Both the position numbers and the translations under genes were made by a program. The notes under the pieces were generated by a model. It saw only the letters and a list, made by a program, of their open reading frames with translations. It searched no databases and was not told the origin of the DNA. Positions 11,075-20,899 of a DNA stretch of 64,000 nt are shown here, piece by piece (position 1 is the stretch's first letter; each line of letters opens with the position of its first letter). The DNA is from Terebella lapidaria. Lineage: Eukaryota > Annelida > Polychaeta > Terebellida > Terebellidae. The stretch covers positions 5,518,001-5,582,000 of the forward strand of contig OX424561.1 in assembly GCA_949152475.1 (NCBI GenBank). Reading direction: 5' to 3'.

Positions 11075-14000
11075 ATGGTGCTGATTGATTTAAGGATTGA
11101 TTGCATGTGATCGTCATGAACCTGGCATTGACCAGCTGTCCATTCACTTATAATGTAAATATAAAGGTAACAAATTCATGAATTTACACACTTCCAATCA
11201 ACGTGAAACTTTGCCTTTCTGATTGTTAGCCATCAAGGATTACTAACCGAGACTCTGTTTCTTACTAAGCAATGTTAAATTTGTTAAATTCATCGTTTTC
11301 ATATGTCATTTTCCGACCTATTTCTCAGTCTACAAAATACACTCACAACAGGGCGAGCGAAAGGATTATGCTGTGCAGCAAATAGCTGGTGAGGCCAGTA
11401 AAACTCACAGGTGATATGGGATTATGAATGTTCAGCTCATTGTATTCATCTCACAGAAAGTATAGCCCTAGATATTCTCATTATTTTGTCGACAACAAGG
11501 AATAAATATATGCAAGAGCCAGTGCTTGTCAAGCAGAACACTCGAATCTTCGTTTTGGTGAAACGTATAAAATGATTTATCTAATCATCAAATTGCACAG
11601 CTTTCGTGATATCATTTATGAAACCATGTCTCGGTTCATCATCCATGAGTATATGTGTGTGTGCTAGCCAAGTTTTAGGTCAGGGGATTGTATTGTTTTG
11701 GTGATTTTGTTACCTTTACTTTCACATTATAAGTCAATGGAAAAGTGCCTCAGTGCAGTGACCGGTAAGTTACGTGCAATCACACCTTAAACACCGCCAC
11801 ACTTGATGAGCTGGAAAGCATAAATGGCATTGGTGATGCTCGGGCCACAGCGATTCTTGGTCTACAATCATCAAGTCCGATAACGATGCCTCAGTTGGTA
11901 GCCGCCACAAACCTGCCAGCCAGATTTTTCCAAGATCTCATCAGTGATTGCAAGATTGTCGACATCCCTGTTGATGTGGCAACTGATCCATCAATTCCTG
12001 GTGCACTTGCTCACACATTGGAAGACCCACGGGATGCTGATTTTTCTCCACTACCCGTCGCGCAGTCACAGCACATAGATGCTCGTGATGAGGAACTTCG
12101 AAGGAAGACGGAAGAAGTCAACTACTTGAACATGATGTTAGAACGTCAACAACAACAGATGGCGTACGAGATGGGTATCGCTCTTCAACGCCAAAAAGAT
12201 GAAATCAAGTACCAGCTGGAACTTCAAAAAAAAAGAATGGAAGAGGAGTTTGAGTATCAGAGGGCACTGAAACTTCGAAGATCTAAAGACTCTTCAGACT
12301 CTGATGCTTCACATAGGAGTCGTAGAACTGTCCTGAGACAATCTGTCCAACAACACAAAATCCAGCAGCCACCTCCACCACCGCCACAACCTGTTGACGC
12401 TGTCTGCGTGATCCAATCACATCCGAATGTAACCTCAACTGATCAGATTGACGAAATACAGGAGGTCAACACAAAGGAGATTGAGACATCACCTACAGGA
12501 GTGAAAATTGACAGCAGGAACTCCCAAGAGCGCTTCATAGACCAAATGTTACGCTCAACAGTTTATAATGCAGTTCCTCCAGAGTCCAAATTACCTCTCC
12601 AACAGAAACTGGGCTCAGATCCACAAAACCTTCAGCAGATACAAACAGTTGTTGCCCAACACGTGACTCAACCTGAACACGGTCCAGTGTTTCAGGGCGT
12701 CAGCGCTCCCCAGCCACCACTGAGTCACAGTAGTCCAAAAGTAACAAGTGATCAATCACCTTGGCATGGTATGAACCAAAAGTTGGAGAAAGTCTTCAAT
12801 AAATGGCAACATGAGGGTGGACTTGGTCTCAAGCAGGAAGGGAATATCCAACCATCCACAAATTATCTGCCCAGCTCCAAGCTTGATACTCGTTTACCAA
12901 AGTGTGATCCAGGCTTGAGTTTCAACCAAAGATCTGCTGGTCGCCAAGACGATAAATCGAAACATTTCAATACACGTCACCATGAAGATCTGCTATGGTC
13001 CGGCCACCAAGATGTGAAACCTAGCCGGTCAACTCGAAGCCGCTCTGTCGCTCGTCATCTGCACAGATTCAGCTCCAGCCCACAGTCGTCTGACACAGAA
13101 GCTGAACAAAAGCCGAGAGCTTCAATCAATGCTTCCACCCGTCGAAGAAGATTCAGCACTTCTGAATCTACCTCAGATTCAGAAGGTCGTGATAGCATTC
13201 ATCATAGGTCGAGACGTGCAACCTCAGACACAGGAAGATCTCGAAAGTCAAGGTCAAGAAGGGATGATTATCAGGATCGTCACTACTCAACCTGGCAACT
13301 TCGTCAAGACAGAGGTCGAGATCGTCAAGACAGAGGTCCGCATCATCAAGATGGAGGTCGGGATCGTCAAGTTCGAGAATGGGATCGTCAGGATCGAGAT
13401 AGGGACCTAGGTCATCAAGATCGTGATAGAGATCGTCGAGATCGCAATGAAGGTCGAGATCATCGAGATCGTCAAGACTGGAATGGAGATCAGGGCCGAG
13501 ATCGAGAACGCAGGCACCACCACGGCCAGTACCGACATAATTCCGATGATGAGTACCGTCATGGTCATCACCATGATAGACGTTTCAGACCAGGAAATCG
13601 AGGTCCACCACCACCAAAGATGTCTACATTTGAGGGAAAACCCAAAGACTGGGAACCTTTTTTCTTGCAGTTCAAGAACACAGCTCGAATGAATGACTGG
13701 ACACGACCCGAGAAATTGGAAAGACTGTTGACTAGTCTGAGAGGACCAGCCATCAAATTTGTTTACACAAAGCCAGCTGTAATCCGTCGGGACTACAAGA
13801 TGTTGGTGGAAGTGCTAACGGAAAGGTATGGTCAGATAGACCCACCCAAGTCCATACGGAAACAACTCCTTTCCATCCGTCAGGAGGAAAATGAAACCCT
13901 AGAAGATTTTGCAGATAGGGTCCTGACCATGACTTTCGATGGCTACCCTTCTGCTGATGATGACCTGGCACAGTCGATAGCAGTGGACAACTTTCTGAAA

Positions 14001-14582
14001 GGTTGTAAGGAGAGAGGCGCTGTATTCATGACCCTGGAAAAAGAGCCACAGACGGTCCATGAAGCCTTGACCAGCCTGAAGCGAACTCTTCACAACCAGA
14101 AAGTGGTGACACAATCCAAAACTTATTCGACTCGACAAGTGAGCTTCGACTTAGGTTCAATGGGACTCGAAGACAGCCCAAAGGTACAAGCAGTGGGAAA
14201 CAGCACTGAAAGTAGAAAAATGGAACAATTAGTCCAACAGTTGTCGTCCGCTATGACTGTTGGATTTGACAAAATGAACCAACTACTAACTCGCCACATG
14301 AGATCCCCAAGTCCATCACCAGTTCGGGATTCTCGAAACCGAGAACTGGAGCGTCGAGAGACAAATACTGCAAGAGACCTTCAACGGCAAGGCTCCAGAT
14401 TCAACTCGAGATCACCATCACCAACTAGGAGCTACAATGGTAAAATGGTATGTTTCCATTGCCAACAACCAGGACACTTTGCGAGGGAATGTCCCCAAAA
14501 GCGGGAAAAGTCAACCTCACCGATCCGGTCACCCGATTCCATCACAGGGAATGGAGTTTTAAACTCCAAAGAGCTGAAGTAG
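11075..14582 (+). CDS. gag: Gypsy-1 gag, with HhH-like N-terminus interrupted by a MITE
   Basis: The structural protein of the particle. The longest uninterrupted frame starts at the ATG at 11886 (898 aa), but the same frame is open back to the MITE edge at 11790 and resumes before the MITE at the ATG at 11075. The segment just after the MITE (LDELESINGIGDARATAIL) looks like a ComEA-type helix-hairpin-helix. In the 898-aa frame: coiled coil at about residues 60-135, a proline run near 160, a long Arg/Asp and Ser/Arg-rich stretch at about 380-575, a retrotransposon gag/capsid region at about 578-745 starting MSTFEGKPKDW, and a CCHC zinc knuckle CFHCQQPGHFAREC near 856. The RD/SR-rich stretch is unusual for gag and may bind RNA. 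The last codons contain the frameshift signal to pol. The HhH assignment is by motif only. Confidence 0.85.
11090..11790 (+). mobile_element. piggyBac-like MITE with TTAA duplication, inserted in gag
   Basis: A 693-bp non-coding element (11094-11786) bounded by TTAA on both sides, with terminal inverted repeats GGATTGATTGCATGT and ACGTGCAATCACACC. A second copy, inverted, is at 33596-36756. TTAA duplication is the hallmark of piggyBac transposition. It sits five codons after the ATG at 11075. With the insert set aside, the frame from that ATG runs across the TTAA straight into the open frame upstream of 11886, so the insertion disrupts gag. Confidence 0.85.
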
Positions 14583-14607
14583 GAGGCCAACTTTCAGCTC
14601 TACCTCC
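14558..14607 (+). promoter_or_regulatory. Programmed -1 frameshift signal: UUUAAAC plus pseudoknot
   Basis: The heptamer T-TTA-AAC (14558-14564) is in the correct phase for gag (GTT TTA AAC), 15 nt before the stop codon. After a 5-nt spacer, 14570-14578 (AGAGCTGAA) pairs perfectly with 14593-14601 (TTCAGCTCT). Loop bases GGAGG (14582-14586) can pair with CCTCC (14603-14607), giving an H-type pseudoknot. Pol lies in the -1 frame, so all parts agree. Slippery site, spacer length and structure match classical viral and retrotransposon frameshift cassettes. The gag stop TAG (14580-14582) lies within the pseudoknot. Confidence 0.85.
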
Positions 14608-17600
14608 AAAGTGCCTCACAACAGGACCTGAAGCTCCCATTAAGCTAGAAAATGATGAGGTTATTAATCACATGTCTCATGCTGATACCGTAGGGATAAC
14701 TGTTGCGGCTTCGCCTGCACAAGCCTTCTCTTGTGTCACAAATGATTCTTGTGATTCAGTTGTTGACACCACAGGGACTGTTGCGGCTCCGTCTGCACAG
14801 GCTCCGCTTGGTGTCACAAATGATGTTTGTGATTTTTCCTCAGGTAACGGTGAATATGCCATTAACAACATCCACAAAGTCACAACGTCAACACCACATT
14901 GGACAATGACTGTTCCGGTGATGATAAATAGCGTCAAGTTATCCGCCGTAGTCGACACTGCTGCTGAGATAACTTTGATCAACAACCGTATGGCTCAACG
15001 CCTACACCTAGATTTGAGGTCTTCAGTCGATTTTCCAATGAAAGGTGCATTCCATGGCTCCGATTCTACTGGACGACTTGTAAAAAGCGTCAGGCTTCAG
15101 CTGGGTTGCCACACCTATCCATGGGATGTAGTAGTCGCTAATATCCATGAAGACATGTTACTTGGTTGCAATTTTTTGAAATCACGCTCTGCTCAAATAG
15201 ATTTTCTGAAGAACGTTTTGTCTATCAACAATGACATAATTGTGGCGGAAAGCAAAGTTGGTCCTGGTGGGACCAAAGTCTTGATCCAACGTGTGGTACT
15301 GAAGCGTGGAATCGTGGTACCGCCCAATAGCATGAAGGTCGCTATAGGTCATCTTCCATCAAAACCTACTGACTCCCTTGGAATCATCGCCATTGAGCCG
15401 ATAGGTGAACATCATCAACTTTTGATACCCAGGATGGTTTCTCGATTCCAGCCGGAATTTCCGATTTGCCTTTGTAATAGTACCAACAAGTATATTCGAC
15501 TAAAAGTTCGACATCAGATTGGCACGTGTGAAGAGGTGGAGGCCATAGAGGGTGACCAGAGGGTGGATTCTGATTCTGATGCGGCGTCTCCCGATGCTTC
15601 TGAAGACGCAAATCTGCTGTCTCTGCGCCAACCTGAAATGGTCTGCCAAATTTCTACCAAGGATGAAGTGTGTGAATCGACAGTGCCTGCACATTTGCAA
15701 AAGTTGTTTATGGACAGCTGCACTGAGCTGGATGAGCCCCAGTCTTCACGAGTTGCAAAACTGCTGACTGAGTACTCAGATGTTTTTTCTAAACATGATT
15801 TTGATTTAGGAAGATTTTCAGAAATCCAACACCGCATAGACACTGGTGATGCTGCTCCTGTCCGTCAACGGATGCGCCGAACACCAATGGGTTTTGAGCA
15901 GGAGGAAGAACAGTGTGTTAACAAAATGCTAGAAGCTGGGGTGATCAAGCCTTCACAGTCAGAGTGGGCATCCGCTCCAGTGCTGATAAGGAAAAAAGAT
16001 GGCAGTGTTCGATACTGCATAGATTATCGCCAGCTAAATGCAAGAACGGTGAAGGACGCTTTTCCTTTACCACTGATTGAACAATGCTTCGACAGTTTGA
16101 GAGGAACACAATATTTCAGTACTCTGGACCTCTCATCAGGGTACTGGCAAGTTGCTATGCATCCTGATGACCGACACAAAACTGCATTCATCACAAAATC
16201 GGGTCTCTATGAGCATGTTAGGATGGGATTCGGTCTCTGCAATGCCCCTGCCACGTTTCAACGAATCATCAATCTAATTCTCCGTGGAATGATTTGGAAG
16301 GAGGTGTTGGCATACATCGATGATGTGATCGTGATGGGTAAAACCTTTGAAGATCATATAAAGAATCTTGAAAGAGTATTTCAACGCTTTCGCACCAGCA
16401 CCCTGAAACTGAAACCTAGAAAATGTGTCCTCATGAAAACTTCCGTTGAATTTCTAGGCAAGAGGATAGGGCGAGAAGGAATCAGCGTTAGCGACTCCAA
16501 AGTCAAATGTGTGCAATCTTGGTCCCGCCCTCAAAACAAGAAAGATGTGGAGTCTTTCTTAGGCTTTATGAATTATCATCGAGAATTTGTGCCTCAATTT
16601 GCTCAACTCAGCATTCCTTTGTATGCTCTCACTGGCAAAGGTACCTTCTCCTGGGGACCAGAACAGGAAGAAGCTTTTCAGACACTTAAAACCAAGGTAG
16701 TAGAGGCTACAGTGCTGAGATATCCAGATGATGAAGGACTATTCATCTTAGACACAGACGCTTCTGATGTAGCTGTGGGAGCTGCTCTTTCACAAGTACA
16801 GAATGGTAAGGAAGTGCCCATTGCCTTTGCCAGCAAGGTCTTGAATGGTCCACGGCGGAAATACTGCACAACAAGGAAGGAACTTTTAGCCGTGGTCGCT
16901 TTCACTCGACACTTCCGTCATTATTTGCTAGGTCGCAAATTCATCGTCCGCACAGATCATCATAGCTTGGTGTGGTTAACTAGATTTCGCCACCCGGAAG
17001 GACAACTCGCCAGATGGTTAGAAGAGGTCAGCCAGTTTGACATGACAATCCAGCATCGAGCTGGGAGCAAACATCAAAATGCTGATGGTTTGTCACGAAT
17101 TCCAGATGAGCTAACTCGCTGCGATTGTTATCAAGCCGGACAAGAATTGACGGACCTACCTTGTGGAGGTTGTAGTTATTGTGCCAGAGCACATCGACAA
17201 TGGGCTCGTTTTTCTGTTGAAGTCGATGACGTAATTCCCCTCGCAGTTCGAAGTGTATCAACCGTTGCAACTGTCAATAACGTGTATGGCTGTGACGTTC
17301 AGTGTGTATCTTCTGGGGGGTCTCCTGATCCTAAGGAGGATAGCTCATTGAGTGTTCCGCCTACTACATTGTCCTGGAAAAATTCTCGGTATGCGTGTTC
17401 AGGTGGGTCTCCCGATCCTAATGAAGACGCCACATTGAGGATTCGGTCAGTCACAATAGACTCAGAAGAATCGGGGAATGTTACTCTCTCCTCGTACACC
17501 AGCGATGAACTGAGAAAATTTCAGCTAAACGATACAGACATCAAGCCAGTTCTTGTATGGTTGGAGGGGGAGAGTGAGCCAACATCAGCTGAATTATTCC

Positions 17601-17811
17601 TGAAATCACCAGCGACCAAGCGACTATGGACCTGCAAGTCACATCTGCAATGTGTGAATGGAGTGTTGTATTACCGCTGGGAGGGTAATATCTCATCAAA
17701 ACTCAAGTTGGTCGTACCGGTCAATCTCAAGGATGAGGTACTCCACCTTTGCCATGATATTAAGTCAGTTGGTCACCTAGGACAAAACAGAGCACTCGCT
17801 TGGTTAGAACA
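14565..17811 (+). CDS. pol: Gypsy-1 pol: protease, reverse transcriptase, RNase H, start of integrase
   Basis: Expressed by -1 frameshift from gag; the open frame in fact begins at 14450. A linker with two tandem degenerate repeats (about 14690-14840) precedes the aspartic protease, whose active site reads DTA (VVDTAAEITLI) instead of the usual DTG/DSG. RT follows with YCIDYRQLN and FSTLDLSSGYWQV and the catalytic box YIDD (about 16313), then RNase H with FILDTDASDVAVG and TDHHSLVWL. Between RNase H and integrase a motif GGSPDP-ED occurs twice (about 17318 and 17403). The zinc-binding integrase N-terminus (HLCHDIKSVGHLG) then starts, but homology stops at about 17811, before the CxxC pair and the DDE core. 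Enzymes act in the particle to copy the RNA; integration in cis is not possible from this copy. Confidence 0.92.
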
Positions 17812-18357
17812 ACCCCACCGTTGGTCCATATCACACCGTATCTGTGTGGAGGCCTGCAGCAACTCTATGAAAACATACGCGCGGGCGCACAGGACTGGCT
17901 ACATGATTGTGGGCAGTTCACAGACGAGGATGGTGTGTTCAGACCGAGGATTGGAATGCCGTTGTTGGCCGGCCGCTACAAATTCCAGGACTTACTCGGG
18001 AAAGGACAACCGTCTGTTCTCATCAAAGCTCAAGACACATTTTGTGCGAACAGCGTTGTGTCCATTAAGGTGCTACACACTCACTATAACGTGCTCGGGG
18101 CGCAGGAGATGGACTGCATCCGCAAACTGAACCAGGCTGATCCCGAGGGTCTATCCCCCACCGTGCAACTCAAGACTGTGTTCACCCTAGACGACCATTA
18201 CTGCATGGTGTTTGAACTGCTGAGCCCAAGATCATTGCTGACTCATTTCAAAGCAATCACTCAACCTGCAAAAAAGATGAGCTCTATCCGCAAGGTCGTG
18301 CTGCAGCTGCTACAAGCTCTGGGCTTCTTTCAGCAGCAGAATGTCATCCACGCGGAC
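17812..18357 (+). pseudogene. Captured protein-kinase N-lobe fragment inside pol
   Basis: A frame offset from pol (open 17800-18432) encodes about 180 residues resembling a CMGC (DYRK/HIPK-like) kinase. It has a degenerate glycine loop GKGQPSV, the VAIK-like lysine in VSIKVLH, a helix-C glutamate in GAQEMDCI, a hinge region (HYCMVFELL), and it stops at the catalytic loop VIHAD (HRD equivalent). It lacks DFG, the activation segment and the rest of the C-lobe, so it cannot be an active kinase. There is no intron, which fits capture from a processed mRNA by template switching during reverse transcription. It replaces the integrase core exactly between the INT N-terminus and the pol C-terminal tail. 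The kinase subfamily is tentative. Confidence 0.75.
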
Positions 18358-18432
18358 TCTAACCAACCTACCTTCACGAGGACAGGACGCCAGATTAAAC
18401 CACCTCGTCACCTACAAGATTATTCAGTGTAA
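18358..18432 (+). CDS. pol: Remnant C-terminal tail of Gypsy-1 pol
   Basis: The frame leaving the kinase fragment ends with the basic tail TRTGRQIKPPRHLQDYSV, a form typical of Gypsy polyprotein C-termini (T-R-x-G-R-x-x-K-P-P). It marks the downstream edge of the replaced segment: everything between the HHCC domain and this tail was exchanged for kinase sequence. Confidence 0.7.
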   Translation, partial: SNQPTFTRTGRQIKPPRHLQDYSV

Positions 18433-18527
18433 ACGGCGACTATTTAAGATCCAAAATACTAACCATAGAGTTAAGAATATCCAATTATCTAAATATTCCA
18501 AAGTAAAAGTTTTCAGAAACAACCGAC

Positions 18528-20012
18528 ATGGAAGGCGACTGGCAGGACCAGCTGGACTATGAGGAGGAGATGCCAGAGGAGGGAGTTTCGACCTCTCCGT
18601 CGGACAAAGTAGAGGAGGACCTCAAGCGTCCTAGCACGTCTGAGGAGGCGGGTCCCTCGAAGAAGAAAAAGAAGAAGCCCAAGCGACAGGAATGTCCCAT
18701 ATGCCAGACCTTGACGCGAAACCGGCTTCGTCGGCATGTAGAGGAGGCCCATCTCCCCTGGTATTATGACCCTCACTTGTGCTGCTGGACCTGCGAGAAG
18801 AGCTACTTCTGTGTGGGTCTTTTGAAGAAACATCATGGCCCTGACCAGCCTGGGAATGACAGGGAGTCCCTCCTAACCGATGAACACCTTCAGCGCTGGT
18901 GCCGCCTCATGTGCGGGTTTTTGACACATATCGCCTTTCTCTTTGGCAAGACCACGCCAGAGGGACTGCTGGAGATGGTCCAGAAACAGGGCCTACATCC
19001 GAGTCATCTGCCACTGACGGAGCAATATCAACTGCAGTACCGGATGTTCGACAGGTATTACCAAGCTACAGAAGTTGGTGTCTGCCGAGTGGATCCCCCG
19101 AACAGAGCGTCCAGTCTACTCCATTGGACCATCACTACCCAGCTGTTGGCGCGATTGCCTACAGAGGCTAGATCCGACTTACGAACGTACATGCAGTCGG
19201 GGCCTCGTCAGTGGGGCTTGAGGTTGGAAACTGTCGACGCTCATTGTCATCTCGACAAGATGTTGTCTTCCAGATACCCTGGAGTGGATGAATTGGCAGC
19301 GGATCATCAGGGACGTGGCCTCAGCTGCTGGAGGATGTTATGCTGTTTGGCATTTCCAAGCCGGTGGCTCCGTCTACCTACCTTGGAGAAGTCGGACAGT
19401 ATCCTCTTCCAGATGGGGCTGCACCCCAGAGTTGCTGACCTGCCAGTGTCTGACCAAATGTTTGATGACTTAGTAAGGTTACTGCGCCATCCCCGATGTG
19501 TTGCGCTAGGAGAAGTCGGCCTGGACTACGGCCACAGTGATCAACCAGCCCGAAGATGTCAAAAACTTTTCCTGGCAAGAATTCTACCCGTAGCTGTTGA
19601 ACACAAGAAACCGGTGGTCATCCATGCCCGTCAAGATAGTGACCCCGACGAGGTCTACCAGGATGTGCTGGACATCCTTCAACAGCATGTACCAGCTGGA
19701 CATCTCATCTATTTGCACTGCTTCGCTGGAAGCCTGCGCCAGGTGTCAATGTGGACGAAAGCGTTCCCGAACTGTTATTTTGGGTTTGGGTCGAAGATCA
19801 TCGACAACAATTCAGGGGAACTCGCCCAGACTCTGCAGGAGTTGCCGCAAGATCGGATCCTTCTCGAGAGTGATGCCCCCTTCCTACTTCCCCACCCCTG
19901 GGCACTGAGGCCCGTAGTGGATGTGATCGCTCGAGCACGCAATCTAGCGCCAGTCATGGTCTGCGACCTAGCCAAGCAGAATGCCTGCCGGCTGTTTGGG
20001 ATAGCTGAGTAA
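18528..20012 (+). CDS. Gypsy-1 ORF3: zinc-finger/TatD metal-dependent nuclease
   Basis: 494 aa, uninterrupted. An acidic N-terminus and a lysine-rich patch (KKKKKKPKR, possible nuclear signal) precede two zinc-finger-like motifs: CPICQTLTRNRLRRHVEEAH at residues 56-75, then CCWTCEKSYF...LKKHH at about 85-103. A middle region of unknown fold follows, then a TatD domain (about 233-493) with all metal-ligand motifs: DAHCHLDK, GEVGLDY, VVIHAR, YLHCFAG and LLESDAPFL. TatD proteins are metal-dependent DNases/3'-exonucleases of the amidohydrolase fold. The zinc fingers could direct it to nucleic acid. It lies between pol and the 3' LTR with its own ATG, 95 nt after the pol tail, in the env position; it has no signal peptide or membrane segment. 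Residues around 255-285 fit TatD poorly and may hide a compensated frameshift. Role in the element is unknown. Confidence 0.85.
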   Translation: MEGDWQDQLDYEEEMPEEGVSTSPSDKVEEDLKRPSTSEEAGPSKKKKKKPKRQECPICQTLTRNRLRRHVEEAHLPWYYDPHLCCWTCEKSYFCVGLLKKHHGPDQPGNDRESLLTDEHLQRWCRLMCGFLTHIAFLFGKTTPEGLLEMVQKQGLHPSHLPLTEQYQLQYRMFDRYYQATEVGVCRVDPPNRASSLLHWTITTQLLARLPTEARSDLRTYMQSGPRQWGLRLETVDAHCHLDKMLSSRYPGVDELAADHQGRGLSCWRMLCCLAFPSRWLRLPTLEKSDSILFQMGLHPRVADLPVSDQMFDDLVRLLRHPRCVALGEVGLDYGHSDQPARRCQKLFLARILPVAVEHKKPVVIHARQDSDPDEVYQDVLDILQQHVPAGHLIYLHCFAGSLRQVSMWTKAFPNCYFGFGSKIIDNNSGELAQTLQELPQDRILLESDAPFLLPHPWALRPVVDVIARARNLAPVMVCDLAKQNACRLFGIAE

Positions 20013-20276
20013 CTTAGTGCGTATGGTTCTCTGTCGTTGGTTCTCGTCTCCGTTATGATTATCAATGATGGAGAGCAATCATCTCATATTTCATCGCTTT
20101 CGGCTGTTGGTCAGTTGTCTCCGTCATGACTACTGACAGCTGGGGGTGAACTCATTGAACTCATTTATCACCCTTGTGAATAGTTGTATATACTGTACAT
20201 ATAGCCAAGTTGGGCTCTAGTTTCATTTGGGGAACTTCAACATAATCTTTATGGAATAAACACAACCTAGTTTTTC
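20013..20276 (+). other. Gypsy-1 3' non-coding region
   Basis: Short untranslated stretch after the TatD ORF with an AATAAA near 20255. No further ORF. Confidence 0.6.
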
Positions 20277-20290
20277 AAAACGGGGAAGGG
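20277..20290 (+). promoter_or_regulatory. Gypsy-1 polypurine tract
   Basis: AAAACGGGGAAGGG directly abuts the 3' LTR and would prime plus-strand synthesis. It has one pyrimidine. Confidence 0.85.
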
Positions 20291-20590
20291 TGTAGTAGAA
20301 ACAGCTAGTAGAAACAGCAAGTGCTGCCACCTGGGGAATATAAACGAAATTTATCAAGTATTTAGTGCTGCCCCTATCGACTATAACCTCCGTCATCCCC
20401 CGTACGGTGCTGCCCCTGTGGGAGGAACACGAGATACAGGGTAGAAGAACGCCAACCCCCGAGAAGAACGGACCGGATCTCCGCTGCTGCTGATCGTTGC
20501 TGTGTCGGAGCCGCGGATTGCCGTTCTTGATTCCTTCTTCTCAACTTGTCACTGGTATTTATCCAAGTATTATAAACCAGTTATACTATA
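20291..20590 (+). repeat. Gypsy-1 3' LTR
   Basis: 300 bp, matching the 5' LTR at every position I compared; followed by the ACTG duplication. Confidence 0.95.
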
Positions 20591-20899
20591 ACTGCAGCAC
20601 GTGCTTTAGGCGTGAAACCACGCACAGGATAGAGAGAACCCCCATCATTCGCATATGCAACCCTTGTGAAAAATCGATAACAGCAATATCCAATTGTCTC
20701 CACCCACAGGGTAATAAGACCAGAAAGATGGTTGTCAAGGTTGACCGCTGTAGAGAAACATTCTGCAACGACTCCAATGGGGCCTTTGTGAAACAATATA
20801 ACAGAAAAGCCATGTCCCAATCCGAAAGAATTGGAATGTAAGTATCAATCTATTATCACCAATACAGCCAAATTTTGATGATTTTGATGAACTCAGTGG

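Larger units (their letters stand above)
9641..20590 (+). mobile_element. Gypsy-1: LTR retrotransposon carrying kinase and zinc-finger/TatD segments
   Basis: A structurally complete insertion of 10,950 bp. It has two 300-bp LTRs, a 4-bp target duplication ACTG (9637-9640 and 20591-20594), a primer-binding site, gag, pol in the -1 frame, a third ORF and a polypurine tract. The LTRs look identical base by base, so insertion was recent. Internally it is rearranged: a MITE interrupts the start of gag, a protein-kinase segment replaces the integrase core, and a zinc-finger/TatD nuclease ORF sits where env would be. Without an integrase core the copy must have been integrated by enzyme supplied in trans, unless the loss came after insertion. 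Order: LTR, PBS, gag, PR-RT-RNaseH, INT N-terminus, kinase piece, pol tail, ZnF-TatD, PPT, LTR. Confidence 0.93.

Noticed and set aside
13129..13692. Two frames antiparallel in composition to gag (Ile/Val/Glu-rich)
   Set aside because: Out-of-frame reads of the Arg/Asp-rich gag repeat region.
17800..18432. A standalone active protein kinase gene
   Set aside because: It ends at the catalytic loop, lacks DFG and the C-lobe, has a degenerate glycine loop, and lies within pol.
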